5,863 nt of DNA from an uncultured Collinsella sp. (GTDB taxonomy: Bacteria > Actinomycetota > Coriobacteriia > Coriobacteriales > Coriobacteriaceae). Shown piece after piece: positions 1 to 5,863 of this stretch. The DNA lies in NCBI GenBank assembly GCA_900552705.1, contig USAX01000121.1, positions 1 to 5,863 on the forward strand. The letters run 5' to 3'. The notes beneath the pieces are model-generated. The model did not search any database, was not told the origin of the DNA, and saw only the letters and a program-made list of their open reading frames with translations. The translations under genes were made by a program, and so were the position numbers. Every line of letters starts with the position of its first letter. The stretch's first letter is position 1.

Positions 1-102
1 GCCCTTGGACTCGTAGACGCGCAGAGTCTGCGGGTGCATGCCGGTCAGCTCGGCCGCCACGCTGATCATGTACAGCGGTTTGTTCCTATTGTCCTCGGCC
101 AT
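1..102 (-). CDS. hspR: HspR, MerR-family heat-shock repressor (N-terminal 34 residues, cut by window edge)
   Basis: Reading leftwards from an ATG at 102-100 gives a 34-residue open frame that runs off the window. It contains YMISVAAELTGMHPQTLRVY at residues 11-30, the start of the MerR-type winged-helix domain in the form typical of HspR (ISVAAEL.GMH.QTLR.YE). In actinobacteria HspR represses the dnaK operon and clpB by binding HAIR inverted repeats, with DnaK acting as co-repressor; this is family knowledge. The gene lies 72 nt downstream of dnaJ on the same strand, the classical last place in a dnaK-grpE-dnaJ-hspR operon. A purine-rich GGAAAGGGG (112-120) about 9 nt upstream of the ATG can serve as ribosome binding site. 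The C-terminal effector part is outside the window. A different MerR regulator is possible, but motif and location together make HspR the clear choice. Confidence 0.93.
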   Translation of the reverse strand, partial: MAEDNRNKPLYMISVAAELTGMHPQTLRVYESKG

Positions 103-174
103 GCTACCTGACCCCTTTCCGTCTCGTTATCGTCCATCATAAGCCCGCGGGCGTGGGCGTGCGCCGCGACCGCC

Positions 175-1140
175 CTAGTACGTCGCCTTGTAACGATTGA
201 CCTTCTCGCGATAGTCGCGCGTGTCGGCCTCGCGCAGCTTGGTCATGGCATCGCGTTCATCGTCGGACAGGTTCGTGGGAACCTGCACCTTGATCTCGAC
301 GAGCAGCGCGCCCGTGCGGCCACGGTGCTTAACATCGGGCGCGCCCATCTCCTTAAAGCGGAACTTCTTGCCCGTCTGGGTGCCCGCCGGCACCTTCAGA
401 CGAACCGTCGCGCCGCCGGGCGTGGGCACGTCCACCGTGCAGCCGAGCGCCGCCTCGTAGACCGAGACCGGTACCTCCATGGTCACGTCGGCGCCTTTGC
501 GCTTAAACAGCGGATGCTCCTCCACATGCGTGGTCACGACCAGGTCGCCGCGCTCGCCGCCGGCAACGCCATACTCGCCGCGACGCTTGTAGCGTAGTTT
601 GCCGCCGTCGACCGCACCTGCGGGAACCGAGACCGTAATGGTTTGCTGCTCGCCCGTCGAGGGAATGCGATAGGTGACCTTGTGCGTCACGCCGCGAAAC
701 GCGTCCTCGGCCGTCACGTCGACAGTCAGCGACAGGTCGCCGCCCTTGCGAGCACGGCTGCGGCCCGCACCGGCACCGGCATTACCCGCAGCCCCGGCAA
801 AGCCCGAGCCCCAATCGCTGCCCCAAGCGCCGTTGCCGCTAAAGATGCTGTCGAAGATATCGCCCCAGCCGCTGGCGCCCGCGCCGGCACCGTAGCCGCC
901 GCCATACGCGCCGCCCGCGCCCGGCATGCCGCCGAACATGAGCATCTGGTCGTACTCTTTGCGCTTCTTCTCGTCCGAAAGCGTCTCGTAAGCCTCGCTA
1001 ATCTCCTTGAACTTGGCCTCGTCGCCGCCGGCATCGGGGTGGTATTTTTGCGCGAGCTTGCGAAACGCGCTCTTGATCTCTTTGTCGGAGGCGCTCTTGG
1101 ATACGCCCAGGATGTCATAGAAGGTTTTGCCTGCAGCCAT
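175..1140 (-). CDS. dnaJ: DnaJ-type co-chaperone lacking the zinc-finger domain (type II / CbpA-like)
   Basis: A 321-residue Hsp40 co-chaperone that stimulates the DnaK ATPase and delivers unfolded clients in the cytoplasm. The J domain occupies about residues 6-66, with the essential HPD at 34-36 in the context QKYHPDAGGDEAKF. A Gly/Ala/Phe-rich linker covers about 69-127 and includes the short DIFDSIF at 94-100, like the DIF motifs of the DnaJ G/F region. Two C-terminal substrate-binding beta domains follow (about 135-210 and 211-290). The four CxxCxGxG repeats of classical DnaJ are absent: the whole protein has one Cys (C234), and the sequence runs directly from YRIPSTGEQQTITV into VPAGAVDGGKLR. 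This is the type II layout, shorter than the roughly 375-390 residues of zinc-finger DnaJ. The start is well supported by GGAGAGGAG ending 5 nt before the ATG. It lies 107 nt after grpE and 72 nt before hspR, consistent with one operon. By architecture it could equally be named cbpA. Confidence 0.93.
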   Translation of the reverse strand: MAAGKTFYDILGVSKSASDKEIKSAFRKLAQKYHPDAGGDEAKFKEISEAYETLSDEKKRKEYDQMLMFGGMPGAGGAYGGGYGAGAGASGWGDIFDSIFSGNGAWGSDWGSGFAGAAGNAGAGAGRSRARKGGDLSLTVDVTAEDAFRGVTHKVTYRIPSTGEQQTITVSVPAGAVDGGKLRYKRRGEYGVAGGERGDLVVTTHVEEHPLFKRKGADVTMEVPVSVYEAALGCTVDVPTPGGATVRLKVPAGTQTGKKFRFKEMGAPDVKHRGRTGALLVEIKVQVPTNLSDDERDAMTKLREADTRDYREKVNRYKATY

Positions 1141-1247
1141 CGTAGCTCCTCTCCTGTTTCATCCACCGCTCAACGGGCGGCGGCTCATACTGTCATATGG
1201 CACTAGGCCAGAAAGGGCCCCGGGTGTTGCCCCGGGGCCCTTCTCAA
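1141..1247 (-). other. grpE-dnaJ intergenic spacer with two hairpins
   Basis: This 107-nt gap contrasts with the 2-nt gap between dnaK and grpE. Next to grpE it holds a 12-bp GC hairpin (1213-1242, listed separately). Nearer dnaJ is a second smaller stem, CCACCGC (1163-1169) against GCGGCGG (1177-1183), with a 7-nt loop and one mismatch, just upstream of the dnaJ ribosome binding site. No convincing promoter for dnaJ was found in the remaining bases: TATGAC- and TATGAG-like hexamers on the minus strand lack a matching -35. The spacer may tune the ratio of DnaJ and HspR to DnaK and GrpE, which is inference. Confidence 0.5.
1213..1242 (-). terminator. GC-rich hairpin after grpE, possible weak terminator or attenuator
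   Basis: AAGGGCCCCGGG (1213-1224) and CCCGGGGCCCTT (1231-1242) are perfect 12-bp inverted arms around a 6-nt loop, starting 5 nt after the grpE stop codon. In the direction of transcription the stem is followed by TCTGG, so the T-run is only about three bases and interrupted. This is stronger than a chance stem but poorer than a standard intrinsic terminator. It fits partial termination, or an mRNA-processing and stability element between grpE and dnaJ. Confidence 0.5.
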
Positions 1248-2090
1248 TTACTCCTCGGTGCTCTCAGCCGTATCGGCCGCAGCATCCTCGGGCGCCGCTT
1301 CGGGCTCCGGTGCGGGGCGCTTCTCGCCACCGTAGGTCACCGTCACCATCGCGGAGCGCAGGATGCGGTCCGCCATGCGGTAGCCCTTCTGGTACACGTC
1401 GTTGACGGTCTCGTCGTACTGCGATGCGTCCTCGACACGCCCCACGGCCTGGTGCTCGAGCGGATCGAACGCCTCGCCCTTGGGGTCGATGGGCTCAACG
1501 CCCTCGTGCGCAAACACATCGAGCAGCTTGGCATGCACCGCATCAACGCCATCGACGAACTGCTTAAAGTCGTCGGAAAGCTCCTGGCTACGGGCATGGT
1601 CGATTGCACGCTCGATATCGTCAACCACCGGCAACAGCGCGGTGACAAGCTTCTCGGTCGCGCGCTCGCGCTCGGCGATACGCTCGCTGGCGGTGCGGCG
1701 ACGGAAGTTCTCCCAGTCGGCCTGCAGACGGGCGGTACGCTCGGTGGCGTCCTTTGCCTTGTCCTCGGCGGCCTTCTGAGCCTCTGCCGCAGCATCGAGC
1801 TCGCTGCGTACGTCGGCAAGCTCCTTTTGGGCCTGCTCGAACTTGAGCTTAAAGTCGTTGTCGGCGGCTTCCTCACCGGCGCGGATAGCGGCTTCCACCA
1901 TCTCGTCCTCGGTCATCGTCGCCTCCTTGTTGGAATCCTCTACCTGGTTCTCGGCAGCCTCGGCGGCCTCGGCCTCGTTGGCCTCGGTATCGTCGACGGC
2001 CTCTACGGGAATCTTCACGTCCTTCTCCTCAGAGTCAACGGGGGCGGCGCCAGCGGCGGCCGCCTCCGTGCGAGCTTTACGGGCGGACAT
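1248..2090 (-). CDS. grpE: GrpE, nucleotide exchange factor for DnaK
   Basis: GrpE releases ADP from DnaK so that the Hsp70 cycle can restart. The 280-residue protein begins with an acidic, Ala/Glu-rich extension (about 1-75), then a long charged helix suited to the GrpE dimer coiled coil (about 80-145), a helical-bundle segment (about 146-195), and the C-terminal beta head. The head carries the family marks GEAFDPLEHQAV at 205-216 and KGYRMADRILRSAMVTV at 235-251, and is followed by a 20-30 residue acidic Pro/Ala tail. It is longer than the roughly 200 residues of E. coli GrpE because of the two low-complexity ends. The ATG at 2090 lies 2 nt after the dnaK stop, with GAGGA inside the end of dnaK as a moderate ribosome binding site, so translational coupling is likely. 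An in-frame ATG at 1916 (M59) has a better-placed AGGAGG and could be an alternative or the main start. Confidence 0.96.
   Translation of the reverse strand: MSARKARTEAAAAGAAPVDSEEKDVKIPVEAVDDTEANEAEAAEAAENQVEDSNKEATMTEDEMVEAAIRAGEEAADNDFKLKFEQAQKELADVRSELDAAAEAQKAAEDKAKDATERTARLQADWENFRRRTASERIAERERATEKLVTALLPVVDDIERAIDHARSQELSDDFKQFVDGVDAVHAKLLDVFAHEGVEPIDPKGEAFDPLEHQAVGRVEDASQYDETVNDVYQKGYRMADRILRSAMVTVTYGGEKRPAPEPEAAPEDAAADTAESTEE
1914..1928 (-). promoter_or_regulatory. Shine-Dalgarno and ATG inside grpE (alternative start at Met59)
   Basis: On the minus strand AAGGAGG (1928-1922) is followed by CGACG and then ATG (1916-1914) in the grpE frame. The 7-base match to the anti-SD consensus and 5-nt spacing are better than the site before the upstream ATG at 2090. 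Use of this start would give a 222-residue GrpE without most of the acidic extension, close to the family's usual length. The motif encodes Asn-Lys-Glu-Ala-Thr, so it may be a codon coincidence. No test is possible from the sequence alone. Confidence 0.4.
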
Positions 2091-2092
2091 GA

Positions 2093-3985
<1,893 letters not shown>

Positions 3986-4063
3986 TAGAAATTCCCTCTC
4001 TCTTTTGCGTTCGCGCCGCCTCGACGGTCTGTCGTGTGGCGCTTCGGCTTGTCTTTCAGGATG
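3986..4063 (-). other. dnaK 5' leader
   Basis: Sequence between the probable promoter zone and the dnaK ATG, containing the ribosome binding site GAGAGAGGG (3994-4002). The middle part (about 4013-4060 on the minus strand) is GC-rich and purine/pyrimidine mixed, with no strong stem seen that would act as an RNA thermometer over the ribosome binding site. Confidence 0.4.
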
Positions 4064-4126
4064 TAGTGTATCCCCTTATGGGCCGGAATATACAAAATCT
4101 AAGTCAATTCATATAAGATTTCTTAT
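4064..4126 (-). promoter_or_regulatory. Probable dnaK promoter/operator zone with a 14-bp palindrome
   Basis: This is an AT-rich patch in a GC-rich genome, 80-140 nt upstream of dnaK. Minus-strand elements are TTGACT (4107-4102), TATATT (4092-4087) and TACACT (4070-4065). TTGACT and TATATT are only 9 nt apart, and TACACT has only a poor TTGTAT at 19 nt, so no standard -35/-10 pair can be fixed. A perfect palindrome ATAAGA-TT-TCTTAT lies at 4113-4126 and could be an operator. No HAIR repeat (CTTGAGT-N7-ACTCAAG) and no CIRCE was recognised by eye, despite hspR being in the operon. The zone is placed by its position and composition. Confidence 0.4.
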
Positions 4127-4243
4127 TGCTGAGAGTTTAGGTTCTTAAATACGCAGGTAGATGCGCTGAATGAGTTCTCGGCAAATCTATTGAGATCTAT
4201 GTAGAGATGGCTGAGGCTTGGGTCCGAAGGTGTCTGGAGCTGC

Positions 4244-4361
4244 CTTGCGGAAAGCTCGTCCCGTTTTGAGAGCTGATGCCGGCTCGCAGTTTCCGCTAGC
4301 GGGCCTAACCGGAAACTGCGACCCGGTTTTCGGCCAAATAACGGGATGCCCTTTCCGCAGG
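4244..4361. repeat. Nested 118-nt inverted repeat in the dnaK-ferredoxin spacer
   Basis: Two concentric palindromes share one centre. The inner arms are 4279-4295 and 4310-4326: 17 nt with a single mismatch, including a perfect 12-bp core TCGCAGTTTCCG / CGGAAACTGCGA around a 14-nt loop. The outer arms, 4244-4267 and 4338-4361, pair at 19 of 24 positions plus two G-T wobbles, including GCGGAAAG / CTTTCCGC and CCCGTT / AACGGG. The whole can fold into one long interrupted hairpin on either strand. No open frame of note crosses it. It may be a dispersed palindromic repeat, a remnant of a small non-autonomous mobile element, or a structured RNA. A 6-bp terminator-like hairpin with a T-run follows on the plus strand at 4407. 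Confidence 0.75.
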
Positions 4362-4406
4362 CGCGCTCAATAGCTCAATATTACAAGTCACCTTTAGCTA
4401 ACATTT

Positions 4407-4439
4407 GCGCAGCTCAACGGCCCCACCTGCGCGTTTTTT
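4407..4439 (+). terminator. Terminator-like hairpin without an obvious upstream gene
   Basis: GCGCAG (4407-4412) and CTGCGC (4427-4432) form a 6-bp GC stem with a 14-nt loop, followed by G and then six Ts (4434-4439). This has the shape of a plus-strand intrinsic terminator, though the stem is short and the loop long. No plus-strand protein gene lies upstream, because dnaK is read the other way. It could end an unannotated small RNA that includes the 4244-4361 hairpin, or shield the ferredoxin promoter from read-through. Confidence 0.5.
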
Positions 4440-4491
4440 AGTAAACCTTGGCATACTCGGCGAACGGTATGAAGATGCCGGCCAGAGGGTA

Positions 4492-4519
4492 TTGCAAACG
4501 GTCGCTCCCGTGGTATGTT
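4492..4519 (+). promoter_or_regulatory. Promoter of the ferredoxin gene (extended -10)
   Basis: TTGCAA (4492-4497) and TATGTT (4514-4519) are separated by 16 nt, and the -10 is preceded by TGG, giving an extended -10 TGnTATGTT. A start near 4526 would leave a leader of about 55 nt before the ferredoxin ATG. The upstream ATG at 4515 lies within the -10 itself, which argues against it being the start codon. Confidence 0.6.
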
Positions 4520-4580
4520 TTTGCCCGAATCAAACCGGCGCGCATCGCCTGTAGCGTCGGTCAACAGAGAGGAAACTACC

Positions 4581-4766
4581 ATGGCTCATCCCGTAATTGA
4601 TGCCGACGAGTGCATCGCTTGTGGCGTTTGCGTCGACTCCTGCCCCGCTGGCGTTCTGGAGCTCCAGGACGTCGCTACCGTCGCTGACGAGGACTCCTGC
4701 GTCGCCTGTGGCGCTTGCCAGGACGCTTGCCCCGCCGGCGCGATCACCGAGATCGTCGAGGAGTAA
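4581..4766 (+). CDS. 2[4Fe-4S] ferredoxin (clostridial type)
   Basis: A 61-residue low-potential electron carrier of the cytoplasm. Two cluster motifs are complete: CIACGVCVDSCP with C11, C14, C17 and C21, and CVACGACQDACP with C40, C43, C46 and C50. Each is of the form CxxCxxCxxxCP, and the two halves resemble each other, as in the ancient duplicated ferredoxin fold. As in this fold, the last Cys of each motif is expected to join the other cluster. The ATG at 4581 is chosen because AGAGAGG (4567-4573) sits 7 nt upstream and the protein then starts MAHPVIDADECIAC, close to the family N-terminus. A longer reading from 4515 would begin inside the promoter. The gene stands alone, with its own promoter and a strong terminator, so the redox partner cannot be told from context; pyruvate:ferredoxin oxidoreductase or hydrogenase are usual partners in anaerobes. 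It is Ala-, Asp- and Glu-rich, as usual for ferredoxins. Confidence 0.96.
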   Translation: MAHPVIDADECIACGVCVDSCPAGVLELQDVATVADEDSCVACGACQDACPAGAITEIVEE

Positions 4767-4801
4767 CAACTCCCTCACTTGCACACTCACAAGTACACCG
4801 T

Positions 4802-4850
4802 GCACAAAAAGGAGGCCTCCGCATCGCCGCGGAGGCCTCCTTTTTTGTGC
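4802..4850. terminator. Strong bidirectional intrinsic terminator
   Basis: GGAGGCCTCCGC (4811-4822) and GCGGAGGCCTCC (4829-4840) are perfect 12-bp arms with a 6-nt loop, flanked by five As on the left and six Ts on the right, and by matching GCAC / GTGC ends. It works as terminator in both directions: for the ferredoxin, which ends 36 nt before it on the plus strand, and for the nadC-niaR transcript arriving on the minus strand. Confidence 0.93.
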
Positions 4851-4895
4851 GGATAACCAATTAGGCACCATCGCAGGTTGAGCTCACGTCAGCGA

Positions 4896-4993
4896 AAACG
4901 TCCCTAAGCGAGCAAGGTGACGTGAAAGAGGAGGGAAGCGTACTTTGGTACGCGACCGACGATTGAACGTCAGATTGCCGCTTAGGGACGTTT
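4896..4993. repeat. 98-nt multi-stem hairpin element between the ferredoxin and niaR
   Basis: The outer arms AAACGTCCCTAAGCG (4896-4910) and CGCTTAGGGACGTTT (4979-4993) are a perfect 15-bp inverted repeat. Inside are further co-axial stems: GCAA / TTGC (4912-4915 with 4975-4978), TGACGT / ACGTCA (4918-4923 with 4967-4972), and a terminal hairpin GCGTAC-TTTG-GTACGC (4938-4953). Between the last two lie facing unpaired tracts of 14 nt (purine-only, 4924-4937) and 13 nt (4954-4966). It starts 10 nt beyond the niaR stop codon, so on the minus strand it would be the 3' end of the nadC-niaR mRNA. It lacks the T-run of a standard terminator. Its ordered architecture suggests a conserved RNA or a dispersed palindromic repeat. 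Confidence 0.75.
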
Positions 4994-5003
4994 GCAGCAT
5001 CGG

Positions 5004-5549
5004 CTACGACAGATCGTCCTCGTAGGGCATCAGGTCTGCCAAATAGCCTTTCTCCTTGAGTATGGCCTCGATCTCGTCGAGGGTTTGCTCATCCTCTGCC
5101 GCAATGCGGTGGAAGTGATAGCCGCTCGTCACCGTTAGTAGTGGAAAGCTCTTGCCGCTCTCGATATCGTGCAGGTAGCGCTCAACATCGCGACGATTGC
5201 GAATGTCCAGGTCGGCCGTGATCTTACCGTACACGCGGTGATTGACGATCACGTTGAGCACGGCGCCGCCGGCGTCGACGATACTCGTGAGCTCATCGCC
5301 TGCCTGCTCCACGCTGTGGCGAACCTTGACCAAGCGCGTGGGCACGGCGGGGCTGCTGGGGGCCTCCTGCAGCACGTAGCCGCGGTTGGTTGCCACGACA
5401 TCGTGCCCATCGGCGCGCAACAGGGCAATATCCTGAACCACGACCTGGCGGCTCACGCCAACCTCGCGGGCAAGTGCGCTGCCCGAAACGGGCTCCCTGG
5501 CTCCCTCGAGCACGCCCATGATGGCACGACGGCGCTCGCGGGCGTTCAT
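5004..5549 (-). CDS. niaR: NiaR-type niacin-responsive transcriptional repressor (HTH + 3H domain)
   Basis: A 181-residue repressor of NAD biosynthesis and niacin uptake genes. An N-terminal winged helix (about 5-60) shows VSGSALAREVGVSRQVVVQD (21-40) as helix-turn-helix, with RGYVL (56-60) as the wing. A 3H ligand-binding domain follows (about 72-175). H78, E86, H145 and H147 sit at the spacing of the metal site I recall from the Thermotoga maritima homologue (His, Glu eight later, then His-x-His), and H104 lies in VNHRVYG. The length is normal for the family. In this family nicotinic acid acts as co-repressor (established for Bacillus YrxA/NiaR). The gene overlaps the stop of nadC by one base (TAATG), so it is probably translated by coupling; the ribosome binding site is weak. 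The promoter and any operator lie upstream of nadC, outside the window. The transcript likely ends at 4802-4850. Confidence 0.93.
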   Translation of the reverse strand: MNARERRRAIMGVLEGAREPVSGSALAREVGVSRQVVVQDIALLRADGHDVVATNRGYVLQEAPSSPAVPTRLVKVRHSVEQAGDELTSIVDAGGAVLNVIVNHRVYGKITADLDIRNRRDVERYLHDIESGKSFPLLTVTSGYHFHRIAAEDEQTLDEIEAILKEKGYLADLMPYEDDLS

Positions 5550-5863
5550 TATTTACCGTCCAGCAGACGCAGGTGCTTAAGCGAGAGGTCGAGGATCGGG
5601 GCGGAGTGTGTCAGCGCGCCCGAGCTAATAAAGTCGACGCCCAGATCGGCCAGGGCGCGAATATTGCTGGCGTCCACATTGCCCGAACACTCAGTCTTGG
5701 CGCGACCGGCGATAAGCTCGATAGCGGCGGCCATGTCGTCGTGGGTCATGTTGTCGAACATGATGATGTCGGCGCCGGCTTCCACGGCCTCGCGCACCAT
5801 GTCCAGGTTCTCGCACTCGATCTCGACCGTCGTGGTAAACGATGCATGGGCGCGCGCCATCTC
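5549..5863 (-). CDS. nadC: NadC, nicotinate-nucleotide pyrophosphorylase (C-terminal 104 residues, cut by window edge)
   Basis: Quinolinate phosphoribosyltransferase converts quinolinate and PRPP to nicotinate mononucleotide, CO2 and PPi in de novo NAD synthesis. The visible 104 residues are the C-terminal half of the alpha/beta barrel: VEIECENLDMV (visible residues 13-23), GADIIMFDNM (30-39), TECSGNV (57-63), and GVDFISSGALTHSAPILDLSL (75-95, with the phosphate-binding SGALTHS near 81-87). These correspond to family motifs that bind quinolinate and PRPP phosphates. The frame stays open through base 5863, and the Met at 5860 is preceded by a sense codon, so it is not taken as the start. Full-length family members have about 280 residues, so roughly 175 are outside the window. 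It directly precedes niaR with a one-base overlap, which suits a NAD gene with its own repressor. A nadA-nadB-nadC arrangement upstream is plausible but not visible. Confidence 0.95.
   Translation of the reverse strand, partial: EMARAHASFTTTVEIECENLDMVREAVEAGADIIMFDNMTHDDMAAAIELIAGRAKTECSGNVDASNIRALADLGVDFISSGALTHSAPILDLSLKHLRLLDGK

Noticed and set aside
143..152. 10-bp palindrome GCCCGCGGGC between dnaJ and hspR
   Set aside because: Short, GC-only and likely by chance in this composition; no T-run and no sign of an operator or terminator.
643..1206. Ala/Arg/Val-rich plus-strand frame opposite dnaJ
   Set aside because: Antisense shadow of the GC-rich G/F linker of dnaJ; no domain, no ribosome binding site, biased composition.
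4102..4107. TTGACT as the -35 of the dnaK promoter with TATATT as -10
   Set aside because: The spacing is 9 nt, far from the 16-18 nt needed; kept only as part of a broadly defined promoter zone.
4515..4580. Longer N-terminus for the ferredoxin starting at 4515
   Set aside because: This ATG is part of the likely -10 TATGTT and would add 22 residues with no family match; the ATG at 4581 has a good ribosome binding site and gives a normal ferredoxin start.
4394..4582. 62-codon minus-strand frame in the dnaK-ferredoxin spacer
   Set aside because: It would start opposite the ferredoxin start codon and overlap its promoter; no ribosome binding site of note, no homology recognised, and short enough to arise by chance.
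4530..4871. 113-codon minus-strand frame across the ferredoxin and terminator
   Set aside because: It reads through the strong terminator and opposite the cluster motifs of a certain gene; it has no recognisable domain.

Overview
The window looks like part of the chromosome of a GC-rich actinobacterium, most likely a gut-type Coriobacteriia member such as Collinsella or a relative. The taxonomic call is inference. It rests on the dnaK-grpE-dnaJ-hspR gene order (an actinobacterial hallmark), the high GC of the coding regions, and a clostridial-type 2[4Fe-4S] ferredoxin that suits an anaerobe. No rRNA, tRNA, CRISPR array, transposase or phage gene is visible.

Layout, left to right. Positions 1-3985 hold a heat-shock chaperone operon read right to left: dnaK (2093-3985), grpE (1248-2090), dnaJ (175-1140) and the 5' end of hspR (from 102 leftwards, cut by the window edge). 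dnaK and grpE are 2 nt apart. A 107-nt gap with a very stable GC hairpin separates grpE from dnaJ, and a 72-nt gap separates dnaJ from hspR. Positions 3986-4580 are a long non-coding stretch. It contains the dnaK leader and an AT-rich probable promoter zone, a 118-nt nested inverted repeat (4244-4361), a plus-strand terminator-like hairpin with a T-run (4407-4439), and an extended -10 promoter for the next gene. A 61-residue ferredoxin (4581-4766) is the only plus-strand gene and is followed by a strong bidirectional terminator (4802-4850). A second elaborate hairpin element (4896-4993) lies between that terminator and a minus-strand pair: niaR (5004-5549) and the 3' part of nadC (5549-5863, running off the window), which overlap by one base.

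How the genes work together. DnaK, DnaJ and GrpE form the Hsp70 machine (ATPase, J-domain co-chaperone, nucleotide exchange factor). HspR is the MerR-family repressor that normally controls such operons in actinobacteria, using DnaK as co-repressor. NadC makes nicotinate mononucleotide from quinolinate in NAD synthesis, and NiaR is the niacin-responsive repressor of NAD genes, so that pair is a biosynthetic gene with its own regulator. The ferredoxin is a stand-alone electron carrier.

The genes themselves are of known kinds. The less explained material is a DnaJ without a zinc finger encoded in the main dnaK operon, a possible second translation start inside grpE, no recognisable HAIR or CIRCE operator near dnaK, and two large palindromic elements in the spacers that look like structured RNA or dispersed repeats.
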